From Desmodus rotundus (Eukaryota; Chordata; Mammalia; Chiroptera; Phyllostomidae), in contig NC_071389.1 in the NCBI RefSeq assembly GCF_022682495.2, forward strand, positions 177,196,056 to 177,260,055: a stretch of DNA of 64,000 nucleotides, given 5' to 3'. Of this stretch, positions 34,081 to 46,817 are shown piece by piece. The notes beneath the pieces were generated by a model, which made no database searches, was not told the origin of the DNA, and saw only the letters and a program-made list of their open reading frames with translations. Both the position numbers and the translations under genes were made by a program. The first letter of the stretch is position 1, and each line of letters begins with the position of its first letter.

Positions 34081-34379
34081 TGATCCAGGACCAGGATTTA
34101 ATATAGGCCTGTGAGATAGGAAAAATAAATTTTAAAAAGGTACTTTCTGGGAACTTCTGGGAAAGAAGCTCGTAAAATTCAAATAAACCTTAAAATAACT
34201 GACAGTGCCCTGATATTTTTCCTTAACCTTATTAGATTTTTTCCCCAAGTGCCTTTTCACTTTTTCAGTTTCCACAATGCCCTGTTTCCATCAGTGGAAA
34301 TCACCACCACGTTCTTCCAATCATCATGAACTGAATACTTGACATTCTCTTTCCCTCCTCAGCCTTGGCAGCCCCCATA

Positions 34380-34830
34380 ACTAATCATTCATGAAGTCCG
34401 AGCTTCCCTTTTTGGTGTACCCCCTTTTCTTCTCCTCCCCATTCCGCACTCGACTCGCCACCATCATTCCTACGGCCTACCACTCCCTACCAGACCGAGT
34501 CTCTGCCTAACCCTCGGAGCTCTTCCCTATCACCCTCCTCTTTGCTTACTGTCCTCTGCTGACACTGGCCTGGAGCTTGAACAGGCCAAACCTGCTGCCC
34601 TCAGCATTTGCACTGGCGGAGCCCTCGGCCTGGAGTACTAGTGCCCCAGGTACTCGAACGCTTTACCCTCCCTCCATTTGGGTCCCTGCTGTAATGTTAC
34701 CTCCCCAAAAGGGCCTTTTGCAAACACTCCATCTAAATTTTAAATATTATTCACCATCACTCTCTATCTCCCTCCTCCGCCTTCCCCCCACCTTCATAGC
34801 ACTCGTCACTAGCCTTGTCATATTTGCCTC
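34380..34830 (+). repeat. L2 3' region, sense
   Basis: Typical L2 phrases: gccctcggcctggagtacta, tttgggtccctgctgtaatg, cttcatagcactcgtcact. Confidence 0.6.
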
Positions 34831-34849
34831 AGATCTTTTGAAAATAGAG

Positions 34850-35300
34850 AACACAGTTGAAGGCTCCTTTTTCCATTTTCCCCAATATCATCCCATTTTC
34901 CTCCGTTACCAGAGGAAACTACTATCATAGTTTTAATCTCTCTGACTGTGTGCGTTCTACTCATGTTTCTATGCTTGTACCACATATAGGTATGTGTAAG
35001 CAACAATCGCTTTTCCCGTTTAGGTATTTTTATACAGTTATCTATTATAATGCATGTATCTCTGCAACACATGCATGCTTATATCAATATATATCCAGTT
35101 CAATATAGTTTAGTGGCTATACTATGTTCTAAAAAATTAATATACTCCAGTTTATTTAACCCCTTGTTGATGATCATTCAGGCTTGCCCCCACTTTACAT
35201 GGCAAGACTGTATCTGTGCTTGTGCTTTTGCACACACGTGGAAAAATTTCTGTTGGGTGTAACCCCTGAAGTAGACATGTGGGTCATGTGATCTGTGAGA
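34850..35300 (-). repeat. L1 (ME-type) 3' remnant, antisense
   Basis: Complement of an old L1 3' region: ttatttaaccccttgttgat, gtgcttttgcacacacgtgg, aacccctgaagtagacatgt. Confidence 0.55.
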
Positions 35301-35974
35301 TGTTTTCCATTGGCCCCTTAGATCCACTCTGTCCTCCCCTTAGTTGGGGATGGGGGGGGAAGCCTACCTTTGTGCCTATGGACTGCATCAATGAATTTCC
35401 TTCCCCTCTGGCTTCTTGTTGGATGCAGCCAGTGAGAGGGAAGGGGTGGGGAGTGGAGGAGAGTGACGTCAGGGCATTTATGCTCCTGGCTCTCATCCTG
35501 CTGGGTCTCGAGCGTTGGCTGCATTCCTCTCTCTCACTGAGGCTGCTGCTTCTTGGAGTGATCTGGTGACCACTCCTTTTTTATTCTTTTAAGGATAGTA
35601 ATAAAGTTCCCCGAGTTCCCCTGCTATCGCTACCCTTGTTGCTTAAGTTTCCGTGACCCCTACCCGTGTTTCCGTAAATAGTCCTGTCATTAAACAGTCC
35701 TCAGTGACACAGGGTGAGAGCACATTCTGTTTCTTGGAAGATGCTGACCAGTACACATGATATGTACATTTTCAACTTCACGAGATGCTCGTCCATCAAA
35801 CCGTCCGATTTTGATTTCTCCCTGAGGACTTACTTGTTGATGAAATCTTAGGTATTTTGCAACACTACTCAAATAAAACTTCTGTACTTTTTTCACCATC
35901 TGCAATCTCTGCTCCAGTCAGATTGGCTGATTCACTGGTCCCTGGACATGGTTTTGCTCTTAGGTCTTCCTTGA

Positions 35975-36345
35975 ATGGAATGTCATGCTCCCCTCTACTT
36001 CCCCCCTTACGTATTGTGATCATCTGAGCCCTTCCACTTCTCTCCCTCTCCTAACTGCCGGTGAGGGCATCTTCCTTGCTCCAGGAAATCAAACTGCTAA
36101 GGGAGCTGCTACCTGTGAACTCCTAGCACTTACTGTTTCCACCACTCAGTGGGCACTCTGCTTCTCAAAAATCTTTTGCATGATTATTTTCCACTAATAA
36201 CTAGTTTTCCTATGCACATGTCTATAATGTCTTCGACAGTGCTACACTCCTCTTAAACGTAACTGAGTTTGAGCTCCATTTTGTCCTATTTGCCCCTATT
36301 ATATAAGTGCTATGTACAAGAGGCACTCAGTATTTTTAATGAATC
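35975..36345 (+). repeat. L2 3' region, sense
   Basis: Reads gtgagggcatcttccttgct, tcctagcacttactgtttcc and gaggcactcagtatttttaa, the L2 3' end. Confidence 0.6.
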
Positions 36346-37190
36346 AGTAATTTAATTTCCTTCTTTAATATCTACAATCAAGAATGGTAATAACATGCAC
36401 TCTGATGACTTGACATCCTCTCTGCAGTTGTAAATAGGTGTAATTTTTCTTTTTCATGCCAGTGTAATTCATTCCTATGTCAGACGCATCCTGCTAAATG
36501 GCCTGTGTGTCTGAAGTCTGAGAAGTATACATTTTGGTAGTGAAGGAATTAATGCCTATGAGTTGACTGTAGATATAAAACTGCATCAAAATAAAAATAT
36601 ATTCTCCTTAGGGAAACTTTGCTTAGCAGTGAAAACAACAATGATGATACCCAACTGAGTTAGTTAATAGGGAGCAAGGGCCCTCCATTCTCCGCCCACT
36701 CCAATGTGAAAATCTGAGGTTTCTTTATCAGCTTTGAAGTATCTGTTAACATCTGCAGACATCCTAAGGGAAATTGGCACTAAATAAATAGATCCATGCT
36801 ATTTTTAACTCCACTGGGTGGGGGGAGGGAATCAAGGAGAAATTAGGTTTCTATATGAAAACAAGCAGAGAAATGTTTTTTAGGAGTCAACCTACACAAA
36901 AAGAAAAGAAATTAATCCCCTAAGTTCCTTCATGGCCACCCCAGTGCGACGCCAACCACAATGGCCTATCTCTTCTGATACATACACAGGACACACAGTA
37001 TCCTGGGTATGGGGCCTTCAAACTAGTTTTCTCCTGAACGTTGAGCTTCAAGCTTTTAAAAAAAATGAATCTGTGAGAAGCACTTCAACTGCATTTGTCA
37101 GCAGATACTCAGAGTAACATGCAGGTGCTAGAGGTGTGTTGTTAGGATGTACTAGACTGCACGTAACAGGATGCCAGACTAAACAATGTA
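36345..37190. other. Intergenic, no recognised features
   Basis: AT-rich unique-looking sequence with only short open frames. Confidence 0.4.
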
Positions 37191-37192
37191 GA

Positions 37193-37345
37193 TCCTTGGT
37201 ACTCAAAGTGTGGTTCTTGGGTCAACAACACAGGCATTGCTTGGGAGTTTGATAGAAACGGAGAATTGAGGCCCCACCCCAGGACATACACTTGAACAAG
37301 ACCCTCAGGTGACTCGTATTCCCATTAAAGTTTTAGAAGCAGTAG
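37193..37345. repeat. MER20-type hAT element
   Basis: Reads ggtactcaaagtgtggttct, gaggccccaccccaggacat and accctcaggtgactcgtatt, the MER20 pattern. Confidence 0.75.
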
Positions 37346-37737
37346 CTTGGACTACATTGGGGATTATTATTTCACACAGCAACAAGAGTGAAGACAGAAT
37401 TCGGAAGTTGGTTAATTCAGTTGCAAAACAAAGTTGTTGATAACCCGGGTGTTTTCCAACCTCCTTTGTTTTCGGTGCTTTGACATCTTCAGTGGGTTGG
37501 CTCCAGGCCTCAGATGTAGCCCTTCGTTGTAACAGAATCATTGCCACAGCTCCAAGCATCACATTCTTACTTAAACTGTATTCAAAGCAGGAAAAGGACT
37601 CTCCTTGTGCTTCTTCTGTTTCTAAAGGAGAAAAATAGTTCCCAGAACCCCCCACCAAACCTCTCCTTTTGTCTCATTGGCCAGACAGAACCGTAGACAC
37701 GTCTTTAAAGAAGAGGATTACAGCATCACGCCTCGTC

Positions 37738-38430
37738 AGCAGTTTCAGTTACGTGATCAACCTTGGTCTGAAAATATTAAATGGAAAATTCCAAAAATAA
37801 ACAATTCATAAGTTTTAAGTTGGGTGCCATTCTGAGTGGCATGATGAAATCTCGCGCCGTCCCTCTGTTCTACCTAGGATGTGAATCGCCCCCTTGTCCA
37901 AATGTGTCTATGCCGCGTACGCTCCCCGTCCTTTAAGTCCCTTAGCAGCCTTCTCAGTTCTCAGATTGCCCGTCCCAGTATCATAGTGCTGATGTTCAAA
38001 TAATCCTTATTTCACTCAATAATGGCCCCATGGCTCAAGAGTAGTAAGACCGGCAATTAAGATATGCCAAAGACAATTCGTGAAGTGCTCCCTTTCAGTG
38101 AAAGTTCTCATGTTCATAAGGCACTTTATCATCTGACACCATCACAAGAAGAGGGAGTAAAGTACAATAAGACACTTTGCCTGTGAGAAAGACCATATTC
38201 ACATAACTTTTGTCACAGCATATTATTATAATTGTCCTATTTCATTATTATTAGTTTTTATTAATCTGTGCCTATTTTATAAATTAAACTGTATCATAGG
38301 TATGTATGTATGGGAAAAAAGCAGTTTAAGTTGGGTTTGGTACTATCTGTGGTTTCAGGCATCCCCTGGGGCTCTTGGAATGTATGCCCCCCTGCCCCCC
38401 ATGCATAAGGGGGCACTGTTGTAAAATGTT
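37738..38430 (+). repeat. Tigger (pogo-like) element, non-autonomous, sense
   Basis: Left part ggtctgaaaatattaaatgg / aattccaaaaataaacaatt, right part tatctgtggtttcaggcatc and gcataagggggcactgttgt, the classic Tigger end. Around 38020-38100 the decayed transposase start is readable (MAP.LKSS, then DMPK, with a stop between). About 690 bases, so internally deleted. Confidence 0.85.
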
Positions 38431-38719
38431 TGATTAAATCAATCGTGATTCACCTCAAAATACGAAGAGGCCTACCTAACCCGGATGCCTGACCAAAATG
38501 GGGTTCTACTAGCAAAACGTATTAATCTCTGCTGGGTAAGTACTATTCAAGAATATTACAAGGGAAAAGTGGCTTTAGTAAGGAGAAGCAAAATGAGTTA
38601 GTGTAGGGATGGGGACATATGGAAATGTTCTAAACATAGAGCTTTTTCTTATAAATATTGAGAATAGGTGGTTAATCATATCGAATCTGTGTCACATAGT
38701 AAGTTTGACAAACAATGAC

Positions 38720-39010
38720 TGGATCTGGTGATCACACAGTTACAAACAATCTTTACAGACAGGAAGTGGTAGATGAGGGTAGGTTAAAAGACGGCAAAAG
38801 GAATGAATGGGGAGGAAATGAAGGTTGTCACTATGAAAAATCTTAAAAGTTTGCAAGTGAAAGAGACATATAGAGTGATGGTTAAGGAATAGCTCTATTG
38901 AGGAAAGGTGTTTGGGTGGTATAAGGGGACTAAATGGTGATGGGAAAAGACAATAAAAATAAATAAATAAATAAAATGTTAATGATATAACCTGGGTAAA
39001 AAAAAAAATA
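38720..39010 (+). repeat. Probable L1 3' end with A-rich tail
   Basis: Purine-rich sequence ends in aaaataaataaataaataa and, after a short gap, a longer A run at about 39.0 kb, as L1 3' ends do. Confidence 0.45.
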
Positions 39011-39224
39011 AACAAAAAGAAAGGTGTGTTTGTCCTCCTCCCCTTCCCCGCCCCCTGTAGCACAGGTCTGAGAATGTCGAGAGGAGAATGCATCAGTGAA
39101 AGAGTGAGGGACGTTGTCAACGAGGAGACAGGTAAGTTTTGGGTCACGGGGGAGCTGGCTTGTCTCGGTAAAGGACTGGCAAGCTCACCTGTTGGGGAGA
39201 AGAATGTGCAGTGGGTGTTCGGGT

Positions 39225-39385
39225 GGTGGTTCTCACAGTGTTGTCCCCAAGACCAAAAGCACCTGTCGGGAACTTGTTACATAAACAAGCTTTTGGGCCA
39301 CAGCTCACACACCTACTGAATCAGGCCCTGCAGGTAATTCTGATGCATGTTCAAGTTCGAGATACACCATGCCAGGGAATTGTTT
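39225..39385. repeat. MER20-type hAT element
   Basis: Reads gggtggtggttctcacagtg, acacctactgaatcaggccc and ggtaattctgatgcatgttc. It lies 1.9 kb from the other MER20 copy. Confidence 0.7.
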
Positions 39386-39839
39386 ATATAGTACCTACCT
39401 GAGTGCGTGTCTCTGCAGTTAAACTGTTTGAGTTTTTCCTGTCGGAAAATGTTTCCTACTTTGTTCTTCATTGCTCACTCCAGCCCAGTACACCTGTGGG
39501 CTCGGGTAGTCTCATGCTCTGAGGCACTTCTGGCCCCAAGGAGGGTGTCTAGAACTCTAGGCAGACTAGGAGGTCTTTTGTGTATCATCTTTGTTTCTAT
39601 TGTGGCTGGGCTGGTTACCTACACTTCTTTTTTTCCCCGGCCTGGGCTCTTCTTGAAGTCATAGAAAAAGTTCCATTAATTGCTAAACTGTGAAAGTCTT
39701 AGCAGGGAAGGCCAAGCCTTCTATGACTGCACCTCTGCCCACTTCTTGAGCCTTCTACCATGCTGCCCTGAGGGCACCTCCTCTCAGGCAAGAACTCTGT
39801 GAGAGGAAATTGAGAAAAACTCTTACAGAATTCTAGCTC

Positions 39840-40170
39840 ACAGAACTTTATTACCTAAATACTATATGCCAGGAATTCTACTGGGGACTAGAATAGAAAG
39901 ATGGTTTACAAAACAGTTTAACATATTCTGGAAGAGACAGCTAAATGATTTAAACACAGTGAAGTTAAATGCTATGACAAAAGGTTTTCTAGGGTGATGT
40001 AGAAGCACAAAGAAAGAACATTGAAGTCAGGGAAAGCCTCCTGGAGAAATCAGAACCTGCGCTTCAGAACGTAGTCCTGAGTGTAGCTGTGAGAAGAAGG
40101 TGGAGGTGTGTGCTTCTGACAAAGGGCTGGTTTAATCTAGAGCAGGGAGCTGCGACGGGACACAGGTGCT
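39840..40170 (-). repeat. L2, antisense
   Basis: Complement of the L2 3' part: aatactatatgccaggaatt, cagggaaagcctcctggaga. Confidence 0.55.
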
Positions 40171-40349
40171 GGGACACAGAGGTATTCAGAAGTCAATGTA
40201 GGGGGTGGCAGATTAGGCAAGTGGAGAGGGAGACAGAGGGTGACCAACTGTCTGGCTTTCTCCCCCAAACTATCCCAGTTTTAGCATCAAAAGTCCCCTG
40301 TCCTTCAGTCTGGTCACACCGAGACAGAAGGTCATATGTGCCATGAGAA

Positions 40350-40585
40350 GAAGTGCACGTGCCCTGGCTGGTGTGGCTCAGAGGACTCACTGCCAGCCTG
40401 CGAACCGAAGGGTCACCGGTTAGATCCGCAGGTGGGGCACATGCCTTGGCTGTGGGCCAGGCACCCAGTAGGGGGCCCTTGAGAGGCAACTACACATGGA
40501 TGTTTCTCTCCCTCTCTTTCTCCCTCTCTTCCCCTCTCTCTAAAAATAAAAATAAATGCAATCCTTTAAAAAAAAGAAGTACACA
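40350..40585 (+). mobile_element. Ves-type SINE with target-site duplication
   Basis: The body starts at 40361 (GCCCTGGCTGGTGTGGCTCA), has gggcacatgccttggctgtg and ttgagaggcaactacacatg, and ends in an AAAATAAA tail. Flanking repeats of about 12 bases (agaagtgcacgt / agaagtacacac) are seen. Confidence 0.9.
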
Positions 40586-40619
40586 CATCCATGAGTATGC
40601 AAGGCTCGTACTAAAAGCA

Positions 40620-41270
40620 GTAGGGTGTACACTAGTTCTTCCTCACCCACAGGGGATACGTCCCAAGACCCCCAGTGGATGCCCGAAATCACAGGTGGTA
40701 CTGAATCCTAAATATGTTGTTTTTTCCTAGCCATACATACCTTGGTAAAGTTTAGTTTATCAGTTAGGCACAGTAAGAATTAACGACAATAACTAGTAAT
40801 AAAATAGAACAATTAAAATAATATATTTTAATAAAAGTTATGTGAATGTAGTCTGTCTCTCTTAAAATATCTTATTCTATCTTCATCCTTCTTCTTGTGA
40901 TGATGGGAGATGATACGATGCCTATGTTATGAGACCAAGTGAGGTGAATGAGACATTGTTAAGTAAAATAAAGGGTTACTTGAACACAAACACTGTGATC
41001 CTATGACAGTTGATCTGATGATCAAGACCACTACTAAGTGATTAATGAGCAAGGAGTGTATACAGTGTCGATTCGCTGGACAAAGGGATGAGTCACGTAC
41101 CAGGTGGGAAAGAGCAGGACAGTGTGAAATTTCATCACATGACTCAGAAATGCATGAAATTTAAAACTTATGTCTTATTTCTGGAGTTTTTCATTTAATG
41201 TTTTCTGAGTGCAGTTGACCATGGATAACTGAAGTCACAGATAAGAGGGGAGTACTGTATTTGGGAAAGT
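40620..41270 (-). repeat. Tigger (pogo-like) element, antisense
   Basis: On the + strand it starts with acaggggatacgtcccaaga and ends with gttgaccatggataactgaa and gaggggagtactgtatt, the complement of the Tigger left end. It resembles the 37.7 kb element in opposite orientation. Confidence 0.82.
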
Positions 41271-41890
41271 CTTACAGGGCTGCGTTAGCAAGTATAGGTG
41301 CTAACCCTTCACAAGCGAAGGGAAAGCCGACTCAAGTCTCCTGGCTTTTGCTGTCCCACACAAGTGGGAAAATTAAAACACATACAAGGAGACATTATTC
41401 AAGAGAGAGGTAGGAAGGGCAAGAAGCCAAGGAGGGAGGCTAAGACTTGAAGTGTGGAGTTCTGTATTCATTGTTTCCACTTACACATTCTCTGTAAACG
41501 TCAGCTTCCACATCTGTGAAATGGGATAATACCTACCTCCTTGGTGTGTTTTGATGATCAAACAACAGGGGCATGTGAAAAGGCTTGGTAAGCTATAAAG
41601 CATTATATGAGTATTACTAATAGGACCACTGTGACACTGAAAATGTACACAACCACATCAATCCAGAGAGTGTAATTTTGGTAGGAATTGCATCACACTG
41701 CTTCCTGCTTTTCACCAGCACTGTCCTCATTAACAGCTCCGGGCTGCCAGCGGGCTGCAGTGCGGTGGAAAGTTGCTGGGAGAATCGCTAGGGGAGAGGC
41801 AGTCCAGAGTTGTCTTCTTCCCCCACACCATACACATTTCAACCAGTTAAAGTGGGATTGAAATGAAAAAGAGGCGGCTGGGGACAGAAA
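41270..41890. other. Intergenic; MIR remnant
   Basis: A MIR-like stretch at about 41.46-41.62 kb (ttccacatctgtgaaatggg). The rest shows nothing recognisable. Confidence 0.45.
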
Positions 41891-41899
41891 GGAATGGAA

Positions 41900-42270
41900 G
41901 AGATTCACTCTAGATTTCCAAAAACCATTGTAAAGGTTGCTATCAAGCCAGATCATACCCTGCTCATGGTCTTTGAACAATTCTCTGTTGCCTGTGGGAC
42001 AAGGCTCACACTTCTCGATCTGGCCCCTACTTACCTCTCCAGGTTCTCTTTAGTCTTTCCTCCACAGACTGCATTCCAGCCAAACACACTGCTAGCCATA
42101 AAGGGATCTGTCCTGCTCGCTCCCTGCCTGCCCTGCCCCTTTCCATGACTTTGCTCCTTAGACTTCCAATATCGGTTCAGATGCTGCCTTCAAAGTGAAT
42201 TCTGCGTTGTCTTTCCCAAAGTCAGGCATCAGCGAGCCCACGGCACTGGGTTATCAGATACGCTTTGGCT
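41900..42270 (+). repeat. L2 3' region, sense
   Basis: Reads ctgttgcctgtgggacaagg, tctggcccctacttacctct and tcagatgctgccttcaaagt, typical of L2. Confidence 0.65.
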
Positions 42271-42311
42271 TTTGCACTCCGATCAGCCATTTATTTATTT
42301 TTTTAATAAGT

Positions 42312-42556
42312 AATCTGCCCCTGCCCCTTATTCCACCATCGAGAAACACTTAATCTAGGGAATCTGCCTAACTCTTTTCAGACAAAGTAAATTTTGGAAA
42401 GACTGATTTTTTTCTTTTATCTCCGAGGGACACGTGCCTCCAAAACTGAATAGATTCTGCCGATGGTGAAATAAAAAGGATTCCTCCTTCCCCGAGGCAG
42501 TTTCTCTCTGTCCTCTCAGAAACAGCAAGGGGCGCTGGGAGGAGGGGTTTAGTCAG
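42312..42556 (+). repeat. Local duplication, copy A
   Basis: About 245 bases are repeated at 43890-44145 in the same orientation at roughly 85% identity by eye (shared blocks: gacaaagtaaattt, actgaatagattctgcc, ctctctgtcctctcagaaa, caaggggcgctgggaggag). It starts with only the last few dozen bases of a MER5A element. Confidence 0.85.
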
Positions 42557-42589
42557 TTTTCCTTTCAGCCACAGTTTCCCTACAACACT

Positions 42590-43015
42590 ATTTCATATTA
42601 GTTTCAGATGTACAGCATAGTGGTTAGGTAATCATATACTTTACACAGTAATCCCCCTAATATGTCCAGTGCCCACCTGGAGCCATTCGTAGTTATTACA
42701 GTGTTCCTGCCCGTGCTCCCTAGGCTGGACTCCACGTCCCTGTGACGCTTTCGTAACTGCCCATCAGTACTTCTTAATCTCTTCACCTTTTTCACCCAGC
42801 CTCCCACCAACCACCCGCCAGTAATGAGTCTGTTCTCTTTACCTATGAATCTGTTTCTATTTTTTAAATTCAGCTATTTTGTTCTTTAGATTCCACATAT
42901 AAGTGAAATCATATGGTGTTTGTCTTTCTCTGTATGACTGAGTTCATTTAGCGAAATACCGTCTAGGTCCATCCATGCTGTCACAAATGGTAAGACTTCT
43001 TTCTTTTTTAAGCCT
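42590..43015 (-). repeat. L1 3' end, antisense, between the two duplication copies
   Basis: Complement of an L1 3' end: agtttcagatgtacagcata, agtaatgagtctgttctctt, ccacatataagtgaaatcat, taggtccatccatgctgtca. Confidence 0.75.
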
Positions 43016-43705
43016 TCTCCTTCTTTAGGCCAGGCGGAAGAGGGGCAGCGGAGTGGGCTGGGAAGAGCGGAGATGCTGGAGCCAGCCAGCTGGGCTGTGA
43101 GACCTCGGACTGAACTCTCAGTCCCCTGGTACCCACATACATAAGATCGGGTGATATTAGTACTCACCTCCCAAGACAGTCAGAGGATAAAGTGACTTCA
43201 CGTACGAGGTCTAAAAGCACTGCACACCGTGTCTGACACATACTCGTTAGTGCTTGCTATTAATCTCACACTTTCTTTTTTTGCGAAATGGTAATAACAA
43301 TCACTGGAGAGAGCTGGAATGAGACGTACTCAAGACAAGCAGGAGGGGCTTGGCTCAGAGAAGGCCCATAATAAGTCTTTCACATACTCTTGTAGTTCTT
43401 GCCCTCTGTATCATAATTCTTTATTTAAAGGCATCTCCACCAGGAAAAACTCTTAGCTTCACTAGGGAAGAATGGATTCATCATCTTTGCATCCTCAGTA
43501 GGTCATGGGAAAACTGAAAATGGCCTTAATTTTCTCTCAGGAAAATCCTAACAGGCCACAAAATAGAATTTAATCCCTAAAAATTTGCCATTTTATAATC
43601 TGTATGGAAATCATAGTTTATTATTTTTTTTTAATTTCGTGTTTTGTGTTTGTGCTTCTTTGTACACGTATTTTTCCTCCCTGTGTCTCTCTTCTCTGTT
43701 TTCAT

Positions 43706-43932
43706 CTTGGGCAGAGTTTCTTAATCCTGCCACCAACAAATCTTTGCTGTGGGGACGGTCCTGGGATTATAGGGTGTTTAGCAACATTCCTGGCCCCTGC
43801 CCATGGGATGCCAGTAGCATCTCCCTCCCCTAGTTTTAACCACCTAAGATGTCTCTGGGCATTGCCAAAAGTCTGGGAGAGGGGACAAAATCTGCCCTCC
43901 CCTTGTTTATTCCACTGTTGAGAAACACTAAC
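43706..43932 (-). repeat. MER5A-type hAT element
   Basis: Reads gcagagtttcttaatcctgc, tgctgtggggacggtcctgg, gggtgtttagcaacattcct, taagatgtctctgggcattg and cactgttgagaaacact, a near-complete MER5A with TIR-like ends. Confidence 0.8.
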
Positions 43933-44145
43933 CTAGGGCATCTGCCTAAACGTTTTCGGACAAAGTAAATTTGGGTAGGACTGATTTTTTTTTTCTTTTA
44001 TCTCCAGGCAAAAATTTGGTTCACATGCCTCCAAACTGAATAGATTCTGCCAATGGTGAAGGAAAAGGAATTTCTCCTTCCCTGAGGCAGTTTTCTCTCT
44101 GTCCTCTCAGAAATGGCAAGGGGCGCTGGGAGGAGGAGATTAGTA
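43890..44145 (+). repeat. Local duplication, copy B (likely source)
   Basis: The partner of 42312-42556. Its left edge lies inside the complete MER5A copy, whereas copy A holds just the end of MER5A, so this copy is more likely the original. Confidence 0.85.
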
Positions 44146-44149
44146 GGAC

Positions 44150-44750
44150 CATGTTTTATGTATCTGGACACATGCCTCCAAAATAGCAATTGCATATTTC
44201 TTTCATGTTATTTTGTGGGGAAACAAAGAATGCAGTGTTTTACAACTCAGATTAAAGCTTAAAATCACATCAAGCTGTCTGATTTTCTCGGAGGGAGAAG
44301 TGGGAGAGGGTCATTATTATGGCGTAGCTGCAAACTAACTTTTCAACGTCAGAAGAACTTTACAGCATGAAAGAAAAATGTATATGTTGAGAAGAAACAT
44401 AAATGCTGAAACACATTGTTACTATAAATCCTGAATCTGAGACACAATTCATAATGCTGCTTTACTAATAGTACAATTTTAAACCTACTTAAGCTGGGAA
44501 ATTTGTTATCAGGTGACTCATACGTGTGGGGAAATCCAGTTCATTTGTGCCAAAGATGAAATAAAGCGATTAGGTATTTAAATGCTGCGATTCCACTTAG
44601 TCTTGTGAATGAATTGCAGTACTCTTGGATGGGGAGAAAAGAAAGAGGGTAGTTACTCTTCAAGTTAAAGAATGTTAAAAGTTTCTTTAGATTCTATTAA
44701 TAAAACCTTATATTTATAACACATTTATATTTAAACAGCATAAGTACCTT
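44150..44750. other. Intergenic, unique-looking
   Basis: AT-rich with no recognised repeat or gene. Confidence 0.4.
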
Positions 44751-44754
44751 TATT

Positions 44755-45800
44755 TCTTTTTTATTTTGAAACATTAAAAAAATTTTAAAAAGTTAAGTAC
44801 AGTAAGTACCAAGAACTTTTTGTTCTTAACCATTTGAGAGGAAGTACGGACCCGACGTTTCGCCACTCCCAGATGATTGTTAGTGTTATTTCCCAGACAG
44901 GAGAAAGGACTCTCTCCTGTCTAATCACATTGAAAATCAGAGAATTAACACTGATACATGACTGCTATCTAATGCTCAGACTCCACTCAAGTTCTGCCAG
45001 TTGTCTCAATCAAATGCTTTACAGCAACGGGTCCAGTGAGGATCATACACTGCACTGAGCTGTTCTGTCTCCCTAGCCTCCCGAAGCCTGAAACAATACC
45101 TTGACTTTCATAACTTTGACACTTTTGAAGAAGACAGGTTATTTTGCGAATTGTCTCTTAATTTGGGGTTTACTGGCGTCTCCTTGTGATTAGGTTGAGG
45201 CTGTATGACTTTGGTAACAAGAATATAAAGGAAGTGATGCTGGTTTCTTATTATATTCTGTCAGGGGGCTCCTGACTTCAACTTGTCTCATTACTAATGA
45301 TATTCCCTTTGGTTCCTAGATTAAGGTGGGTCTGCCATGCATAGCCTCTGGGAACATACTCTTTTTCCTCCCTAAACCACGTTAACATCCCATTCCTCTT
45401 CAAACTTTTGATGTACTCATTTACTTATTTATGGTTTTTTGCACTCATAATTTTCTATTTTATTCAATGGGTTATTGTATTTTGCTCTCATTTTTAATTT
45501 TGATGCTCAAATTGTTCCTGATTTGGCCAGTGGAAGTCCCTTTAAGCTGGCTTCCATGCCTTTTTGACATATTCCCATCATTTCTTGAGCTGTTCCTTGT
45601 TCTCTGTCACAAGTTGTTCGAGTCATACTTTCCCTACCCCAGATGTGGGACCAACTATTTCTCTAAGGAGCCCTAGTTTCTTTCAAAGGAAAACGTATTC
45701 AGAAGCCAAGGCCTCAGACACCAGCTGTGCTCATTGCTGCTAGACTGCCACACCTGCTGTGTAGCTATAAAAACGTGTCGCTGGGATCCCCTGCTACAGG
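44755..45800 (-). repeat. Old L1 3' UTR, about 1 kb, antisense
   Basis: The + strand follows the complement of an old L1 3' UTR for most of a kilobase: aaccatttgagaggaagtac, caggttattttgcgaattgt, ttattcaatgggttattgta, ttgatgctcaaattgttcct, ggccagtggaagtccctt. Confidence 0.75.
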
Positions 45801-46104
45801 GAGCATAACTGACTGACAGCGCCAACGACTGCCCCTGTGTCTACCGCCCTCTGCCCAGAGGCTATGCTTTCCAAGGGTTACTCCCAGTCTGTGTGAGGGC
45901 ACAGCAGGAGTACCAAAGCAGGCGCATTCTAGCAAGACGCAGGAATTCTTCAGTGGGTAACTCTGGCTAGGGAACTCCCTGTCCACCTGGTAAATCTGTT
46001 CTTGGAACTGTGCAGTCCAAGACCTTTCCTACTCCAACCCTTCCTTCCTTGTCTCCTTCCACAAACAGCAGACTATGTCTCAGTCTGAAGGATCTCTCTC
46101 CACT

Positions 46105-46590
46105 TCCCATTACCTATCACTGTATAGCAATTACCTCCACAATGTAGTGGCTTAAAACAAAGTAAGTATGTATTCTCTCACAGTTTCTGGGACCAGATTA
46201 GCTGGTCTGGAATCTGTCGTGACGCTGCTGTCAAGATGTCAGCCCCAGCACAGACATCTGATGGCTGGATTGGGTCCTGGAGGATCTGCCTCCAAGATGA
46301 TTCACGTGGCTGTTGTCAGGACACCTGTCCTCCCCACAGGGACCACTCTGTAGAGCTACTTGAGTGTCCTGGAGACATGGCAGATGATTTCTCCCTACAG
46401 AAAGTGCTCCAAGAGAAGTCAGAAGCCACGTGTCTTCTATTGTCCAACCTTAAAGTCAGGCTCTGTTGTTGCAGCAATAGGTCAACTCCATTCTGTATGA
46501 GAGGGGATTTCACAGGGATGCAACTACCATGAGGTGAGAATTCTTGGGGGCTATAACCTTGAAGCCTATCACACTCCCCCAGTAAACCTC
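46105..46590 (-). repeat. MLT1-type MaLR LTR, antisense
   Basis: Complement of an MLT1 LTR: acaatgtagtggcttaaaac near the 3' end, caagatgtcagccccagcac, tgagtgtcctggagacatgg, tgggggctataaccttgaag at the 5' end. About 480 bases. Confidence 0.75.
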
Positions 46591-46817
46591 TTGCACATCT
46601 AATATGACCTTGTTAAATCACTGTCCCAGCCCTCCTAGGGCCTCTGGAAGAAGCCTGTGGAAGTGGGGGGTGGGATGAAGCTTCCACGGCCTTTGATAGG
46701 CAAACTCCTTCCCCTCTCATCCAGAAGCGGCTGTCATCCTCCTCCTCCCGCCCAAGGCCAGCCCATCCCGCTGAGCTCCAGATCCACTGCAAAGCCTCCG
46801 ATGCGCTTTTCTTCCCT

